Below, one piece after another: positions 8,523 through 18,095 of a stretch of DNA of 64,000 nucleotides. The stretch spans positions 62,001 to 126,000 of the forward strand of contig CAWCJC010000005.1 in the NCBI GenBank assembly GCA_963795835.1, given 5' to 3'. The translations under genes were made by a program, and so were the position numbers. The notes beneath the pieces were generated by a model. It was not told the DNA's origin. It searched no databases and was given only the letters and a program-made list of their open reading frames with translations. Numbering within the stretch: the first letter of the stretch is position 1; each line of letters opens with the position of its first letter. The stretch comes from JALYXI01 sp963795835 (GTDB lineage Bacteria; Acidobacteriota; Terriglobia; Bryobacterales; Bryobacteraceae).

Positions 8523-9338
8523 GTGAACGGGGGGATTGAAGCGGGCGGTACCAATTTCGTTTGTGCCGTGGGAACCGGCCCCGGCGATTTGGTGCGCGAA
8601 GAGTTCCCGACCACCACACCTCGTGAAACCATCGAACGCTGCGCGGCGTTCTTCGCGAAGCATTCCGTGGAGGCGCTTGGCGTGGGCTGCTTCGGCCCGA
8701 TCGATATTGCGGGCGGCCGCATCACCACGACGCCGAAGCCCGGCTGGCAATATTTCTCCATCGTGGGCGCGTTACGCCAGGCTACGGGGATCGAGCGTAT
8801 CGCCTTCGATACAGATGTCAACGCCGCAGCCATGGGCGAGCACCGCTGGGGCGCGGCTCAGGGCATTGACGACTTCCTCTATCTCACCGTGGGCACTGGC
8901 ATCGGCGGCGGCGCCATGGTCAACGGCGCGCTCGTCCACGGCAAGTCTCACCCGGAGATGGGCCACATCCGCGTTCGCCACGACTTAGTACGCGACCCGT
9001 TCCCCGGGGCGTGCTATGCCCACGGCGATTGCCTGGAAGGCCTGGCGTCCGGTTTCGCGATCGAGAAGCGCTGGAAGCAGCCCGGCAAGCTGCTGCCCGC
9101 CGACCACGAAGCCTGGCGCCTGGAAACCGAATACCTGGCCGAAGCGCTGGCCGCGTTCACCTACATGTTGGCTCCGGCGAAAGTCATCGTGGGGGGCGGC
9201 GTCATGCACTCCATGCAGTACCCTCTACTCGCCGCGCGTTTACACGAACTGTTGAACGGATATGTCGCCGCCCCGGAAATTGTGCCCCCGGCATTGGGCG
9301 AAGACGCGGGTGTGCTTGGCGCTATCGCGCTTGCCTAA
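8523..9338 (+). CDS. ROK family sugar kinase (fructokinase type)
   Basis: A 271-residue cytoplasmic kinase. The N-terminal phosphate loop GGIEAGGTNFVCAVG has glutamate where most ROK kinases have aspartate, as in ScrK/Mak fructokinases. DTDVNAAAMGEHRWGAA, TVGTGIGGG and the zinc-site region (HPEMGHIRV, then CYAHGDCLEGLASG) are all present. It probably phosphorylates fructose or a similar hexose. The GTG start abuts the OsmC stop codon, and its end overlaps the convergent AsmA gene by four bases. Confidence 0.88.
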   Translation: MNGGIEAGGTNFVCAVGTGPGDLVREEFPTTTPRETIERCAAFFAKHSVEALGVGCFGPIDIAGGRITTTPKPGWQYFSIVGALRQATGIERIAFDTDVNAAAMGEHRWGAAQGIDDFLYLTVGTGIGGGAMVNGALVHGKSHPEMGHIRVRHDLVRDPFPGACYAHGDCLEGLASGFAIEKRWKQPGKLLPADHEAWRLETEYLAEALAAFTYMLAPAKVIVGGGVMHSMQYPLLAARLHELLNGYVAAPEIVPPALGEDAGVLGAIALA

Positions 9339-11579
9339 GGCGCTGTCCATTTCAGCGGCGCTTCGGCCATCAGCGGCCCTACAAGATGCGCCTGCTTGGT
9401 GGGCGTGGACAACTCCAGCAACACCGTCCCATCGTCCAGCAAATTGCCCTTACCCGTATAGAGATCCGCGGACGATTGGACCCGCAACCCCGTAAACGCC
9501 AAGAGCGGGACAGGGTCTCTCCAGGTCAGCGTATAGCGTCCGGTTAAGCGATCTACCTCGTCCTCCGCGCCGCTTGCCGAGAACGCGCCCGAAGCGCGCA
9601 ACGTAGCCAGCAGCGCCTTGCCTGTGCCGTGAAGCGAGGCGTTGGTATCCACTGTGATGCGCCCCCCCTTCCATTGCTGATCGCGTAGCCTCGCAGTAAG
9701 CTCGTAGACAGGTTCCACGCCACGTAGATCGATATTGGCGCGGCCCGTCAGGTTAGCTGCCATGATCTCGCTGAGGATGACGCGCGCGGCATCCCACTGC
9801 ACACGGGCACGAAGCCCTTGGAGCGGCTGAACCGTATTTTCCAACGACGCAATCAGCACCGTGCCCTCGGCATGCATTCCCGCAAGCCACCCCGGAAGTG
9901 GACGCTTCCGAAAGGGAAGGTCCAGCAGCCCCCGTTGACGCCGAAGTGCCGGCATCAGTAGCTTCTCCAATGCGCTAGCATCCATTCCGCCCGTAACAAT
10001 GCGAAAGCGGTGAGGGTGTGCGGCCCCGGGCTGATAGCGATATTCGCCCGTGAACTCAATCGCACCCGCATGAGCGCGCATCTTCTGTACCGTCATGCCG
10101 CCATCTTCCAGCCGGCACTGCGCCGACTCCACGATCAGGGGCTCGGATAACGCAGGCGAAGCAACTTCCACGTCCATCAAGCGCATGTTGCCCGTCCACC
10201 GATCCTCCGCCCACTGGAGCGCGCCGCTCCATTTTCCTGCACGCGCATCGGGAAGCACTGCGAGGGTCGTAATGTCCAAACCCTCTGCCGCGATCTGAAA
10301 TCGCGTGGCTCCGGTCGCAATCGTATAGTCGGCATCGGCGGCAGCCTCGGCCGTGGCGGCATGAAGGTGCGCCACTCCATTCGCGATCATGGCTTGCGCG
10401 TCTTTTAGGGCGAGCGATGCGTGCCCAGGCCACTTCACGGTCGCCTGTTCTACGCGCGCCTGGCCGCCATATCCGCCTGCGACCGAATAACCGACGGCGC
10501 CATCGATCGCGCCCGCAATCTCCAGACCCGGCGTGAGCGCCAGCCCCAGATGCCTTGCCAGCGGGACCAGCGGCGCGGCGGGGAACTGGGTCAGCTTCGC
10601 AGTGGCGCCCCACCGCGGCTGCGTCATATATTGCTCCACCAGATAATGCACGGAGAGCGGGCTTGCTCCCCTGCCCGCGACGCTGGCATCCAGTTCCACC
10701 TGTTGGGCAGTGGCGTTCCAGCGGCCATGGAGATCGAGCGGCCAAGATTCATTCTTCGGAATGTTCTGATCCCACCCGTGAAGTTCTTCGATCCGGAGCC
10801 TGCCCGCAATTTGCACATTGTCCAGCGGCCCCGTAAACCGAGCGTTGCCGGAGATCAACCCATACAGGCCCGCGTCCTCCCCGCGCAGCACAGCAATCAG
10901 ATCGCTGAGTTCGCTGCGCTCCAGTTGGAGCGTTGCATCAAGCGCGCCCGGCTTCCAAGTCCCGCGCGCGCGAACCAGGCCGGAACCGCGGGCGGGCCGG
11001 TCTGTTCGAGCAGGCTTGCCTTCGAAACGGAAATACCAAGGCGAGCGCACATTCGGGGGTGGCTCAATGGTCAAGTCGCTGTCGAGCAGGTAGACCACGG
11101 ACTTCAGGTTCGCGGCTTTGAAGTTGATCCGCGCGCCGCGGATCGTCAGGTTCGGGAAAGCCGCAATGAGCGCTGGGCGGAGCAGCGGTTCCAGGTTCCA
11201 GCGATATGCGCCATTGGGAAGATCGGCGCGCGCCAGGTTCAAATGAGCATCCTGAAGCGTCAGCGAAGAGAACGCCAGATGGCCGGTGAGGAGGGAAAGA
11301 ACGCGCGGGGTGGCAACGACGCGGTTCACATAAGCAACCGGTTCGAGGCCGAGCGCCGGGTCTTCTGAGATGGTGACATCGTGTAACGTAAAGCCGGGCC
11401 CGGTCAGCAGATTGAGGCGGATCTCCCCCACCGACACTTTGCGCCCCAGTGCAGATTCAAGGGCCGATTGAATGCGCCCCCGGTAGCGATCCGCCCGAAA
11501 GTTCGGCACGATGATGCCGACAAAAAGAAAAAGTGCTACGACCGTGGCGGCGAGCTTGGCGGCGCGCGCGGGCAGTCAC
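9335..11579 (-). CDS. AsmA-like inner-membrane/periplasmic protein, start obscured by a probable frameshift
   Basis: A protein of about 747 residues with an N-terminal membrane helix (LAATVVALFLFVGIIVP), then the AsmA-type opening NFRADRYRGRIQSALESALGRKVSVGEIRL and a long beta-rich body (LTLQDAHLNLARADLPNG and similar). AsmA/TamB-type proteins are implicated in phospholipid transport to the outer membrane. In the observed frame there is no ATG/GTG/TTG before the helix; the first in-frame start is GTG at 11509, which would cut the helix off. Removing one base from the GC run 11558-11571 joins the helix to a GTG at 11577-11579 that overlaps the upstream stop (GTGA), the usual pattern in this genome. 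That repair is an inference. Confidence 0.75.
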
Positions 11580-12151
11580 GCTCCCTCCTTGCGCTGGCGA
11601 AAGCGTGCAAGCGCAGCGGCGTCGTCGATATCGTCGAGAACCGCGGGATCTTCCACGGCAATGTAGTCGGTTTCAGCGGTATAGCGGCGAAAAACCGGCT
11701 TGGCGCTATCAGTAGGCTGCAACGAGAGCAGTTCGCCAAATAATGGCGCGCGGAAGAACACAGGATGCCCGCGATGGCCCTGGTGTACCGGAATCGCGAT
11801 CAGCTTCGGGCTGCTCAAGAGAAGCGTGATCGTAGAACTGGAAGGATCGGGATGATCGACAAGGGTGAAGAGGGCGGAGGGGGTTGCGGGAGGCAGAGCA
11901 CGTAACCCGCATTGCAAACTGCTGAGCTGCCCCTGTTTCCAAGCGCTGTTAAGGACCGTCCTGGCCCCTGGCGGCGGCGTGCTGGTGTGTGCTCCAATCA
12001 CCACAATTACCGGATGGCATTGTTCCGCCAGGCGGCGCGTGAGATGGGTCAAAAACGTGCCGTTTCCGATGGGAAGTTCCGACTTCGGAGTTCCCATGCG
12101 CGTGGATGCTCCTGCGGCGAGAATGATCGCGGCTGTGCCCGGCGGAGTCAC
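11576..12151 (-). CDS. MobA-like nucleotidyltransferase (MocA type)
   Basis: A 191-residue nucleotidyltransferase with the glycine-rich loop AAIILAAGASTRMGTPKSELP at its N-terminus and an acidic site (ALFTLVDHPDPSSSTI). The family includes MocA, which converts molybdopterin cofactor to its cytidine dinucleotide form. The GTG start at 12151 overlaps the XdhC stop (GTGA) and makes the protein begin directly at the nucleotide loop. Its pairing with XdhC supports a role in maturing a molybdenum hydroxylase, but no such enzyme is encoded nearby. Confidence 0.85.
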   Translation of the reverse strand: MTPPGTAAIILAAGASTRMGTPKSELPIGNGTFLTHLTRRLAEQCHPVIVVIGAHTSTPPPGARTVLNSAWKQGQLSSLQCGLRALPPATPSALFTLVDHPDPSSSTITLLLSSPKLIAIPVHQGHRGHPVFFRAPLFGELLSLQPTDSAKPVFRRYTAETDYIAVEDPAVLDDIDDAAALARFRQRKEGA

Positions 12152-12984
12152 TTCCGCAGAGTGCGTGTGCGTTCCCCGAATATTGACTTCGACAGACTGC
12201 GCCACTCGGCCGACTCCGGATTCCGCCGCACCGCGATCATTTCCGCAGCGACGGAAATTGCGATCTCCTCCGGCGAAATTGCACCGATTTCCAGACCCAT
12301 AGGAGCGTAAATCCGCTCCAGCGCCTCCGGCGAAATGCCTTCTTTCTGAAGTTCTTTCGCTACGTTGATCACTTTGCGCCGGCTGCCGATCATCGCCACA
12401 TAGCGGGCCCCCGCGCCCGAAGCCCAGCGCAACACGCGCATATCGTCCCGGTGCCCGCGCGTCACAATGACAATGTAGCTGTTCTCTGTAACGTGCAGCT
12501 TCGCGCAAATCTCCTCGTACTCGCCCGCCATCACCTCGGCGGCTTCGGGGAAGCGTTCCCGGTTGGCGAAGGATTCGCGGTCGTCAATCACCACCGTCTC
12601 AAACCCCGCCATATCAAGAACTTTCGACAAGCTCTTCGAAATATGTCCGGCCCCGAAGATAAACGCGCGGGGTCGCGGAATTACGGCTTCAACGAAAACA
12701 TCCAATTGCCCGCCGCAAATCAGCCCGTTATCGTAAGCAGCGTCCTGCCCCAGTTGAAAGCTCAAATGGCGCGGTTTCTCCGTCTCAATCACCTCACGCG
12801 CGGCGTTCCAGACCTCGGCTTCTACACATCCTCCGCCGATGGTGCCAACCATGGATCCGTCTTCGCGCACCAACAGCTTCGCGCTTTCATAACTGGGGAT
12901 CGACCCGCGAACCTGCACAATCGTGGCGATGGCGGATTTCTGGCCGAGCTTGCGAAGACGAATCAGCTCGTCGAAGACATCCAT
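12148..12984 (-). CDS. XdhC family protein (molybdenum cofactor insertion)
   Basis: A 278-residue XdhC/CoxI protein. The N-terminal part has the diagnostic MVGTIGGGCVEAEVWNAA stretch. The C-terminal Rossmann domain has RAFIFGAGHISKSLSKVL, VIVTRGHRDDMRVLRWA and YVAMIGSRRK. Members bind molybdenum cofactor, help sulfurate it and insert it into xanthine dehydrogenase-type enzymes. The ATG at 12984 (MDVFDELIRLRKLG) is preferred over an upstream start because the extra residues are not family-like. It is first of three overlapping minus-strand genes. Divergent thiE begins 104 bases away, and promoters for both probably lie in that gap. Confidence 0.9.
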   Translation of the reverse strand: MDVFDELIRLRKLGQKSAIATIVQVRGSIPSYESAKLLVREDGSMVGTIGGGCVEAEVWNAAREVIETEKPRHLSFQLGQDAAYDNGLICGGQLDVFVEAVIPRPRAFIFGAGHISKSLSKVLDMAGFETVVIDDRESFANRERFPEAAEVMAGEYEEICAKLHVTENSYIVIVTRGHRDDMRVLRWASGAGARYVAMIGSRRKVINVAKELQKEGISPEALERIYAPMGLEIGAISPEEIAISVAAEMIAVRRNPESAEWRSLSKSIFGERTRTLRK

Positions 12985-13088
12985 TCTTACGAAATTATAG
13001 CGCCCGAAGGCGATTTCTGATTTGCTCCAGGAGAATCGCATTCCGGTACTGAATAACCCTGGCGTCGTATGATGGTGCAATTCGTTTG

Positions 13089-13724
13089 ATGACGATTCCC
13101 CGCCTTTATCCAATCCTCGATACCGCGACTCTTGCGCAGCGCGATGCTTCCCTGCTCTCCGCCACGCGCGCGTTCCTGGCCGCCGGCGCCACGCTCCTGC
13201 AGATTCGCCATAAAGGGCACTGGTCGCGGGGTGTTTTTGAAGAAGCCGAGACTGTTGCGCGACTCTGCCGCGAGAAGAACGCCGCGCTCATTATCAACGA
13301 CCGCGCCGATATCGCCGCCCTGCTCGATTGCGGTCTCCATCTGGGGCAAGACGATCTACCCCCAGCGGTGGCGCGCCGTATCATCGGCGCGGAACGCATG
13401 CTGGGCTTTTCTACGCACAACGAATCGCAGCTCCTCGCCGCAGCCAAAGAACCAGTTGACTACCTCGCCATCGGTCCAGTGTTCCCCACCAAGTCCAAGC
13501 AGAATCCCGATCCCGCTGTTTCAACTTCTAAAATCCATGCCCTGCGACCGCTTACCGCGAAGCCTCTCGTCGCCATCGGTGGCATTGACCGGGCCAATGC
13601 CCGCTCGGTCCTCGAAGCCGGCGCCGATTCCGTCGCCATTATCGGCGACCTCTATCCCGATTCCGCTACAGAACAAACTCTCTTTGAAAGGGCTGCTGAA
13701 TGGCATCGACTGTTAAACCTGTAA
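13089..13724 (+). CDS. thiE: Thiamine-phosphate synthase
   Basis: A 211-residue TIM-barrel enzyme that joins hydroxymethylpyrimidine diphosphate and thiazole phosphate. Family stretches include LLQIRHKG, AALIINDRADIAALLDCGLHLGQDDLP, GFSTHNESQLLAA, YLAIGPVFPTKSKQNPD and LVAIGGIDRANARSVLEAGADSVAII. It has a histidine where the QLREK stretch often has glutamate or aspartate. The ATG at 13089 is chosen over a TTG one codon upstream. It opens an eight-gene run and overlaps the first permease gene by 25 bases; no other thiamine gene is present. Confidence 0.93.
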   Translation: MTIPRLYPILDTATLAQRDASLLSATRAFLAAGATLLQIRHKGHWSRGVFEEAETVARLCREKNAALIINDRADIAALLDCGLHLGQDDLPPAVARRIIGAERMLGFSTHNESQLLAAAKEPVDYLAIGPVFPTKSKQNPDPAVSTSKIHALRPLTAKPLVAIGGIDRANARSVLEAGADSVAIIGDLYPDSATEQTLFERAAEWHRLLNL

Positions 13725-15097
13725 GCGAATTGGTCAAAGGCCTTGGCCTGATGGACGCGACGACGCTCGTCATGGGCTCGATGATCGGGTCAGGGATCTT
13801 CATCGTGTCGGCAGATGTGGCGCGCCAAGTACAATCCCCGGGGCTCCTCATCCTGACATGGGTTGCAACGGCGGTACTCACAATCATCGCCGCGCTCTCC
13901 TATGGCGAGCTTGCCGCCGCAATGCCGCAAGCCGGCGGGCAGTATGTCTATCTGCGCGAAGCTTTTGGCCCGCTCTCCGGATTTCTTTACGGCTGGACAC
14001 TCTTCCTGGTCATTCAAACCGGCACCGTGGCGGCGGTTGCCGTAGCCTTTGCGAAGTACACCGGCGTGTTCTTCCCCTCCGTTTCTGCAAGTAATTATCT
14101 GCTGGGTTCGGGCAAAGTCGGTATCACAACGCAGCAACTCCTCGCTATCGCCGTGACGCTTATATTAACCGCCGTTAACACGCGCGGGATCCGCACCGGC
14201 GCGCTGGTGCAGAACGTCTTCACGTTTGCCAAAACCGCCGCGCTCCTGGCGCTGGTGATTCTTGGCTTTGCGCTCGGCCGCAACCCCCAGGCCATCACCT
14301 CAAATTTCACTGATTTCTGGCGCAATGCCGATTGGGGCATTCACACCATCCGTTTGATCGGGGTTGCCATGGTGGGTACTCTCTTTTCTTCCGATGCTTG
14401 GAACAACGTGACATTTACGGCCGGAGAAGTCCGCAACCCGCGACGGAACCTGCCTCTTTCGCTCGCATTGGGCGTCGGTACGGTGTCCTTGCTTTACCTG
14501 CTGAGCAACTTCGTCTATCTCAATGTGCTCACGTTGCAGCAAATCCAGACGGCCCCGGAAGACCGTGTCGCCACAGCTGTAACCAGCGTGATGTTCGGGC
14601 CGATCGCCGTCAAACTGATGGCAGCTGCGATTATGGTTTCGACCTTTGGTTGCGTCAACGGGCTTCTGCTTTCGGGCGCGCGCGTTTATTACACAATGGC
14701 CCTCGATGGTCTCTTCTTCAAACGCGCGGGAGACCTTGATAAGACTACCCGCGCGCCGGTATTTGCACTTGTCATCCAGTGCCTATGGACGGTGGCCCTG
14801 ACGCTAAGCGGCCAGTACAATGACCTGCTGGACTATGTTATCTTTGCGGTTCTATTGTTCTATATTCTGACCATCGCGGGGCTGTTCGTTTTGCGCCGCA
14901 CGCGGCCCGATATGGAACGGCCCTACCGAGCCGTGGGGTACCCTGTGTTGCCCGCGATTTACATTGCTGCCGGGCTCACCATTGAGATTCTGCTGTTGAT
15001 TTACAAACCGAATTACACGTTCCCAGGTTTAGCCATTGTGCTGCTGGGCGTGCCGGTTTACTATATGTGGCGAAAGAAAGAAGGACGAACCTCTTGA
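13700..15097 (+). CDS. APC family amino-acid permease (LAT/SteT-like)
   Basis: A 465-residue transporter with about twelve membrane helices. TM1 contains the APC substrate loop GSMIGSGIF, and further family stretches are AALSYGELAAAMPQAGGQYVYLREAFGPLSGFLYGW and SSDAWNNVTFTAGEVRNPRRNLP. The C-terminal part (RRTRPDMERPYRAVGYPVLPAIY) is typical of the LAT-like branch that includes the SteT serine/threonine exchanger. Its start lies inside the 3' end of thiE, and its stop overlaps the start of a second permease, so translation is coupled on both sides. The substrate cannot be read from sequence. Confidence 0.9.
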   Translation: MASTVKPVSELVKGLGLMDATTLVMGSMIGSGIFIVSADVARQVQSPGLLILTWVATAVLTIIAALSYGELAAAMPQAGGQYVYLREAFGPLSGFLYGWTLFLVIQTGTVAAVAVAFAKYTGVFFPSVSASNYLLGSGKVGITTQQLLAIAVTLILTAVNTRGIRTGALVQNVFTFAKTAALLALVILGFALGRNPQAITSNFTDFWRNADWGIHTIRLIGVAMVGTLFSSDAWNNVTFTAGEVRNPRRNLPLSLALGVGTVSLLYLLSNFVYLNVLTLQQIQTAPEDRVATAVTSVMFGPIAVKLMAAAIMVSTFGCVNGLLLSGARVYYTMALDGLFFKRAGDLDKTTRAPVFALVIQCLWTVALTLSGQYNDLLDYVIFAVLLFYILTIAGLFVLRRTRPDMERPYRAVGYPVLPAIYIAAGLTIEILLLIYKPNYTFPGLAIVLLGVPVYYMWRKKEGRTS

Positions 15098-16686
15098 ACT
15101 TATTCGCAAAAAAATCGTTACCGTCTCTGATAGCCGAATCCAAATTGGAATCGGGCGAGGGGCTGCGGAGGACGCTGGGGCCTTTCTCCCTTACGGCTCT
15201 CGGCATAGGAGCTGTCATTGGAGCGGGAATCTTCGTTCTCTCCGGTTTGGGCGCGCATTACGCGGGCCCGGGGCTGATGCTGTCCTTCGTGCTCTCCGGC
15301 CTGGGGTGCGCGTTCGCGGGACTTTGCTATGCCGAATTCGCAGCCATGATCCCGCTTGCCGGGAGTGCATACACCTATGCTTATGCCACGCTTGGTGAAC
15401 TCATTGCCTGGATCATCGGGTGGGATCTTACCCTCGAATACGCAATGGGCGCCAGCACCGTATCCTCTGGCTGGTCGAACCACTTTATCGAAATGCTGCG
15501 AATGTTTGGTCTTGAAATGCCGCTGTGGCTTGCTTACGACCATTGGACGGGATTGCGGACGGCTGTCGATCAAGTCGCGCGGCAGCAGACCATGCAGAAT
15601 TTTCCGGGTATCCTGCCGGGGTCGCAGGATTTTCTGTCCCGCCTCGATGCTCTGAAGAGCGCACCTTCCGCGGACATCATGGCCCGCGCTCACGCTCTTC
15701 TCAATGCCCCCCACATTTTCGGTCTGGAGATCGGAGTGAATCTTCCAGCCTTCCTGATCGCGCTGGTCATCACCGCGATTCTGGTGATCGGCATCAAAGA
15801 GAGCGCAAGTTTCAATTCGACAATCGTGGTTCTCAAAGTTGCTGTGGTCCTCTTTGTTTTGGGTCTGGGCGCTCAGTACGTTCACCCGGCGAATTGGGGC
15901 GACAGCTGGCAGACATTCGCTCCGTTCGGAATTTCCGGTATCGGGGCCGGAGCCGCATATATTTTCTTCGCGTATATCGGCTTCGATGCTGTTTCCACTA
16001 CCGCGCAGGAAGCAAAAAATCCCCAGCGGGATCTGCCGATCGCCATCATCGCGTCGCTGGCAGTCTGCACCTTGTTGTATATCGGCGTCGCTGCCGTTCT
16101 TACCGGGATGGTGCCGTGGAAAGAAGTGAACATTGAAGCCCCGATCGCCCGCGCGTTTTTGGACCGCAATCTTGGCTGGGCTTCGAACATCATCACCATT
16201 GGAGCTCTGGCCGGCCTGACCAGCGTCATGTTGGTGATGTTGTTGGGCCAAACGCGCGTGCTCTATGCGATGGCCAAAGATGGCTTGCTGCCCAACAAAT
16301 TCTTCGCGGCGATCCATCCCAAATTCCACACGCCTTACAAAAACACGATCCTGGTCGGCCTGCTGGCCGCGGTGGTGGGCAGCATTACTCCCATCGATGA
16401 CATCGGCAAAATGGTCAATATCGGAACCCTGCTGGCGTTCGTCATTGTCTGCATCGCGATCATGATTTTGCGCAAGACCAATCCCAATCAGCCGCGTCCG
16501 TTCCGCACGCCGTGGATGCCGGTGGTGCCGATTCTGGGAATTCTATTCAACGGCTACATGATGTACAAGCTGGGTTGGGTCAACTGGGCGCGGTTGATTG
16601 TCTGGCTCGCGATTGGGTTGGTAATTTATTTCTCCTACGGCAAGAACCACAGCAAAGTGCAACGGGAGAGCGGGGCAAATCTGTAG
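15094..16686 (+). CDS. APC family amino-acid permease (cationic amino-acid transporter type)
   Basis: A 530-residue APC permease of the CAT/YfnA branch. It begins NLFAKKSLPSLIAESK, followed by LRRTLGPFSLTALGIGAVIGAGIFVLSG, the family hallmark. Other matches are MIPLAGSAYTYAYATLGELIAWIIGWDL and YIGFDAVSTTAQEAKNPQRDLP. The TTG at 15094 overlaps the preceding stop codon and sits behind an AAGGA ribosome-binding site; a GTG 27 bases upstream is the alternative. It is divergent enough from the preceding permease that the two look like different branches rather than a recent duplication. Confidence 0.9.
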   Translation: MNLFAKKSLPSLIAESKLESGEGLRRTLGPFSLTALGIGAVIGAGIFVLSGLGAHYAGPGLMLSFVLSGLGCAFAGLCYAEFAAMIPLAGSAYTYAYATLGELIAWIIGWDLTLEYAMGASTVSSGWSNHFIEMLRMFGLEMPLWLAYDHWTGLRTAVDQVARQQTMQNFPGILPGSQDFLSRLDALKSAPSADIMARAHALLNAPHIFGLEIGVNLPAFLIALVITAILVIGIKESASFNSTIVVLKVAVVLFVLGLGAQYVHPANWGDSWQTFAPFGISGIGAGAAYIFFAYIGFDAVSTTAQEAKNPQRDLPIAIIASLAVCTLLYIGVAAVLTGMVPWKEVNIEAPIARAFLDRNLGWASNIITIGALAGLTSVMLVMLLGQTRVLYAMAKDGLLPNKFFAAIHPKFHTPYKNTILVGLLAAVVGSITPIDDIGKMVNIGTLLAFVIVCIAIMILRKTNPNQPRPFRTPWMPVVPILGILFNGYMMYKLGWVNWARLIVWLAIGLVIYFSYGKNHSKVQRESGANL

Positions 16687-16689
16687 CAA

Positions 16690-17562
16690 GTGACACCACT
16701 AACTACAACCGCGCTGCCCGGTGTCGAACTTTTGAACCGGGGTAAGGTCCGCGACGTCTACCGCGTCTCCGAAAGCAAGCTCCTGATTGTGGCGACGGAC
16801 CGCATCTCCGCTTTCGATTGCATTCTGCCCGACGGTATCCCGGATAAGGGCCGCGTGCTCACGCAATTATCAGTCTTCTGGTTCGACTATCTGAAAGAAC
16901 TGGTCCCGAATCATTTCATCACCGCCGATGTGAACCGGTATCCTCATCACATCAACCCTTTCCGGGGGCAACTGGAGGGTCGCAGCATGATGGTGAAGCG
17001 AGCGGAAATGATTCAGGTGGAATGCGTGGCGCGCGGGTATGTGGCGGGGTCCGGATGGAAGGACTATCAGCGCACTGGCGCAATCTGCGGCATTCCGTTG
17101 CCCGCCGGCCTGAAAGATGGTGACGCGCTGCCTCAGCCTATTTTTACGCCCGCTACTAAGGCGACATCCGGGCACGATGAGAATATACCCTACGCCGTGG
17201 TGGAAGATATAGCCGGGCCGGACCTTGCCGGCCGGCTTCGCGATCTCACACTTGCGCTCTATGCGAAGGCGTCGGCTTACGCGCTCACTCGCGGCATCAT
17301 CATCGCCGATACGAAGTTCGAGTTCGGGCTCTATGGCGATCAGCTGATCCTCGCCGACGAAGTTCTCACTCCGGACAGTTCGCGGTTCTGGCCCGCCGGA
17401 GACAGGAATCATTCGTTTGACAAACAGTTCGTGCGCAACTATCTCGAAACCACCGGCTGGAATAAGCAGGACCCCGCGCCGGCCCTGCCCGCCGAAGTCA
17501 TCGCGCAAACCAGCGCCCGGTATCGCGAAGCTTTCACCATCCTTACTGGCCGTGAGCTGTGA
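16690..17562 (+). CDS. purC: SAICAR synthase
   Basis: Phosphoribosylaminoimidazole-succinocarboxamide synthase, 290 residues, a step in purine synthesis. Diagnostic stretches are LLNRGKVRDVYRV, VATDRISAFDCILPDGIPDKG, KRAEMIQVECVARGYVAGSGWKDY, FTPATKATSGHDENI and IADTKFEFGLYGDQLILADEVLTPDSSRFW. The length and GSGWKDY context fit the longer form of the enzyme. The GTG start is three bases past the permease stop. Its own stop overlaps the cvpA GTG by four bases. The purC-cvpA linkage fits a purine theme within the operon. Confidence 0.97.
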   Translation: MTPLTTTALPGVELLNRGKVRDVYRVSESKLLIVATDRISAFDCILPDGIPDKGRVLTQLSVFWFDYLKELVPNHFITADVNRYPHHINPFRGQLEGRSMMVKRAEMIQVECVARGYVAGSGWKDYQRTGAICGIPLPAGLKDGDALPQPIFTPATKATSGHDENIPYAVVEDIAGPDLAGRLRDLTLALYAKASAYALTRGIIIADTKFEFGLYGDQLILADEVLTPDSSRFWPAGDRNHSFDKQFVRNYLETTGWNKQDPAPALPAEVIAQTSARYREAFTILTGREL

Positions 17563-18095
17563 ACTGGCTCGATATCGCGCTGGGGATGATTGTCTTGATT
17601 TCCGTAATCGGGGGCTTGCGCAAAGGTCTTTCACGGGAAATCATCGGCCTTGCCGCATCGGTACTGGCGCTCATCCTGGGGCTTTGGTTTTATCATTCCG
17701 CGGGTGAGCGTTTCGCGCCCTACGTCAGTTCGCAATGGGCGGCTTCGCTCGCCGGATTTCTTTTCGTCTTCTTTGCGGTTCTTATCGCGGGGGCCTTGCT
17801 CTCCGCAGTGGTGGGACGCTTTCTGAAGGCGATTGGATTAACTCCGATCGACCGTATCTTAGGAGCCGGCTACGGGCTGGTTCGCGGGGCTCTGATCGGC
17901 TTCGGGGTCGTTACCGTGCTGATCGCATTCCTGCCCTCGGAAAAGGAGGACCGCCTTCCGAAAGCCGTGATACAGTCGCGAATGGCCCCTTACCTGATTG
18001 AGCTTTCGCATCTGGTGGAGCCGCTTGCGCCGAAGGGATTGAGGCAAAGTTTTGAATACCGATATCGTCAAGTCAAACAGAAAGCAGAATCGTAA
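17559..18095 (+). CDS. cvpA: CvpA family membrane protein
   Basis: A 178-residue protein with four predicted membrane helices (start NWLDIALGMIVLISVIGGLRKGLSREIIGLAASV, then FLFVFFAVLIAGALLSAVVG and GYGLVRGALIGFGVVTVLIAF). This is the usual CvpA pattern, including the conserved G-x-x-G-x-x-R stretch in the first hairpin. In E. coli CvpA is required for colicin V production and often lies next to purine genes, matching its position directly after purC. The biochemical role is not known. The GTG start overlaps the purC stop codon. Confidence 0.88.
   Translation: MNWLDIALGMIVLISVIGGLRKGLSREIIGLAASVLALILGLWFYHSAGERFAPYVSSQWAASLAGFLFVFFAVLIAGALLSAVVGRFLKAIGLTPIDRILGAGYGLVRGALIGFGVVTVLIAFLPSEKEDRLPKAVIQSRMAPYLIELSHLVEPLAPKGLRQSFEYRYRQVKQKAES

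Noticed and set aside
15118..16329. 403-codon minus-strand frame across the second permease
   Set aside because: Antisense to a clear APC transporter; the translated sequence is His/Arg/Gln-rich without hydrophobic or catalytic patterns.
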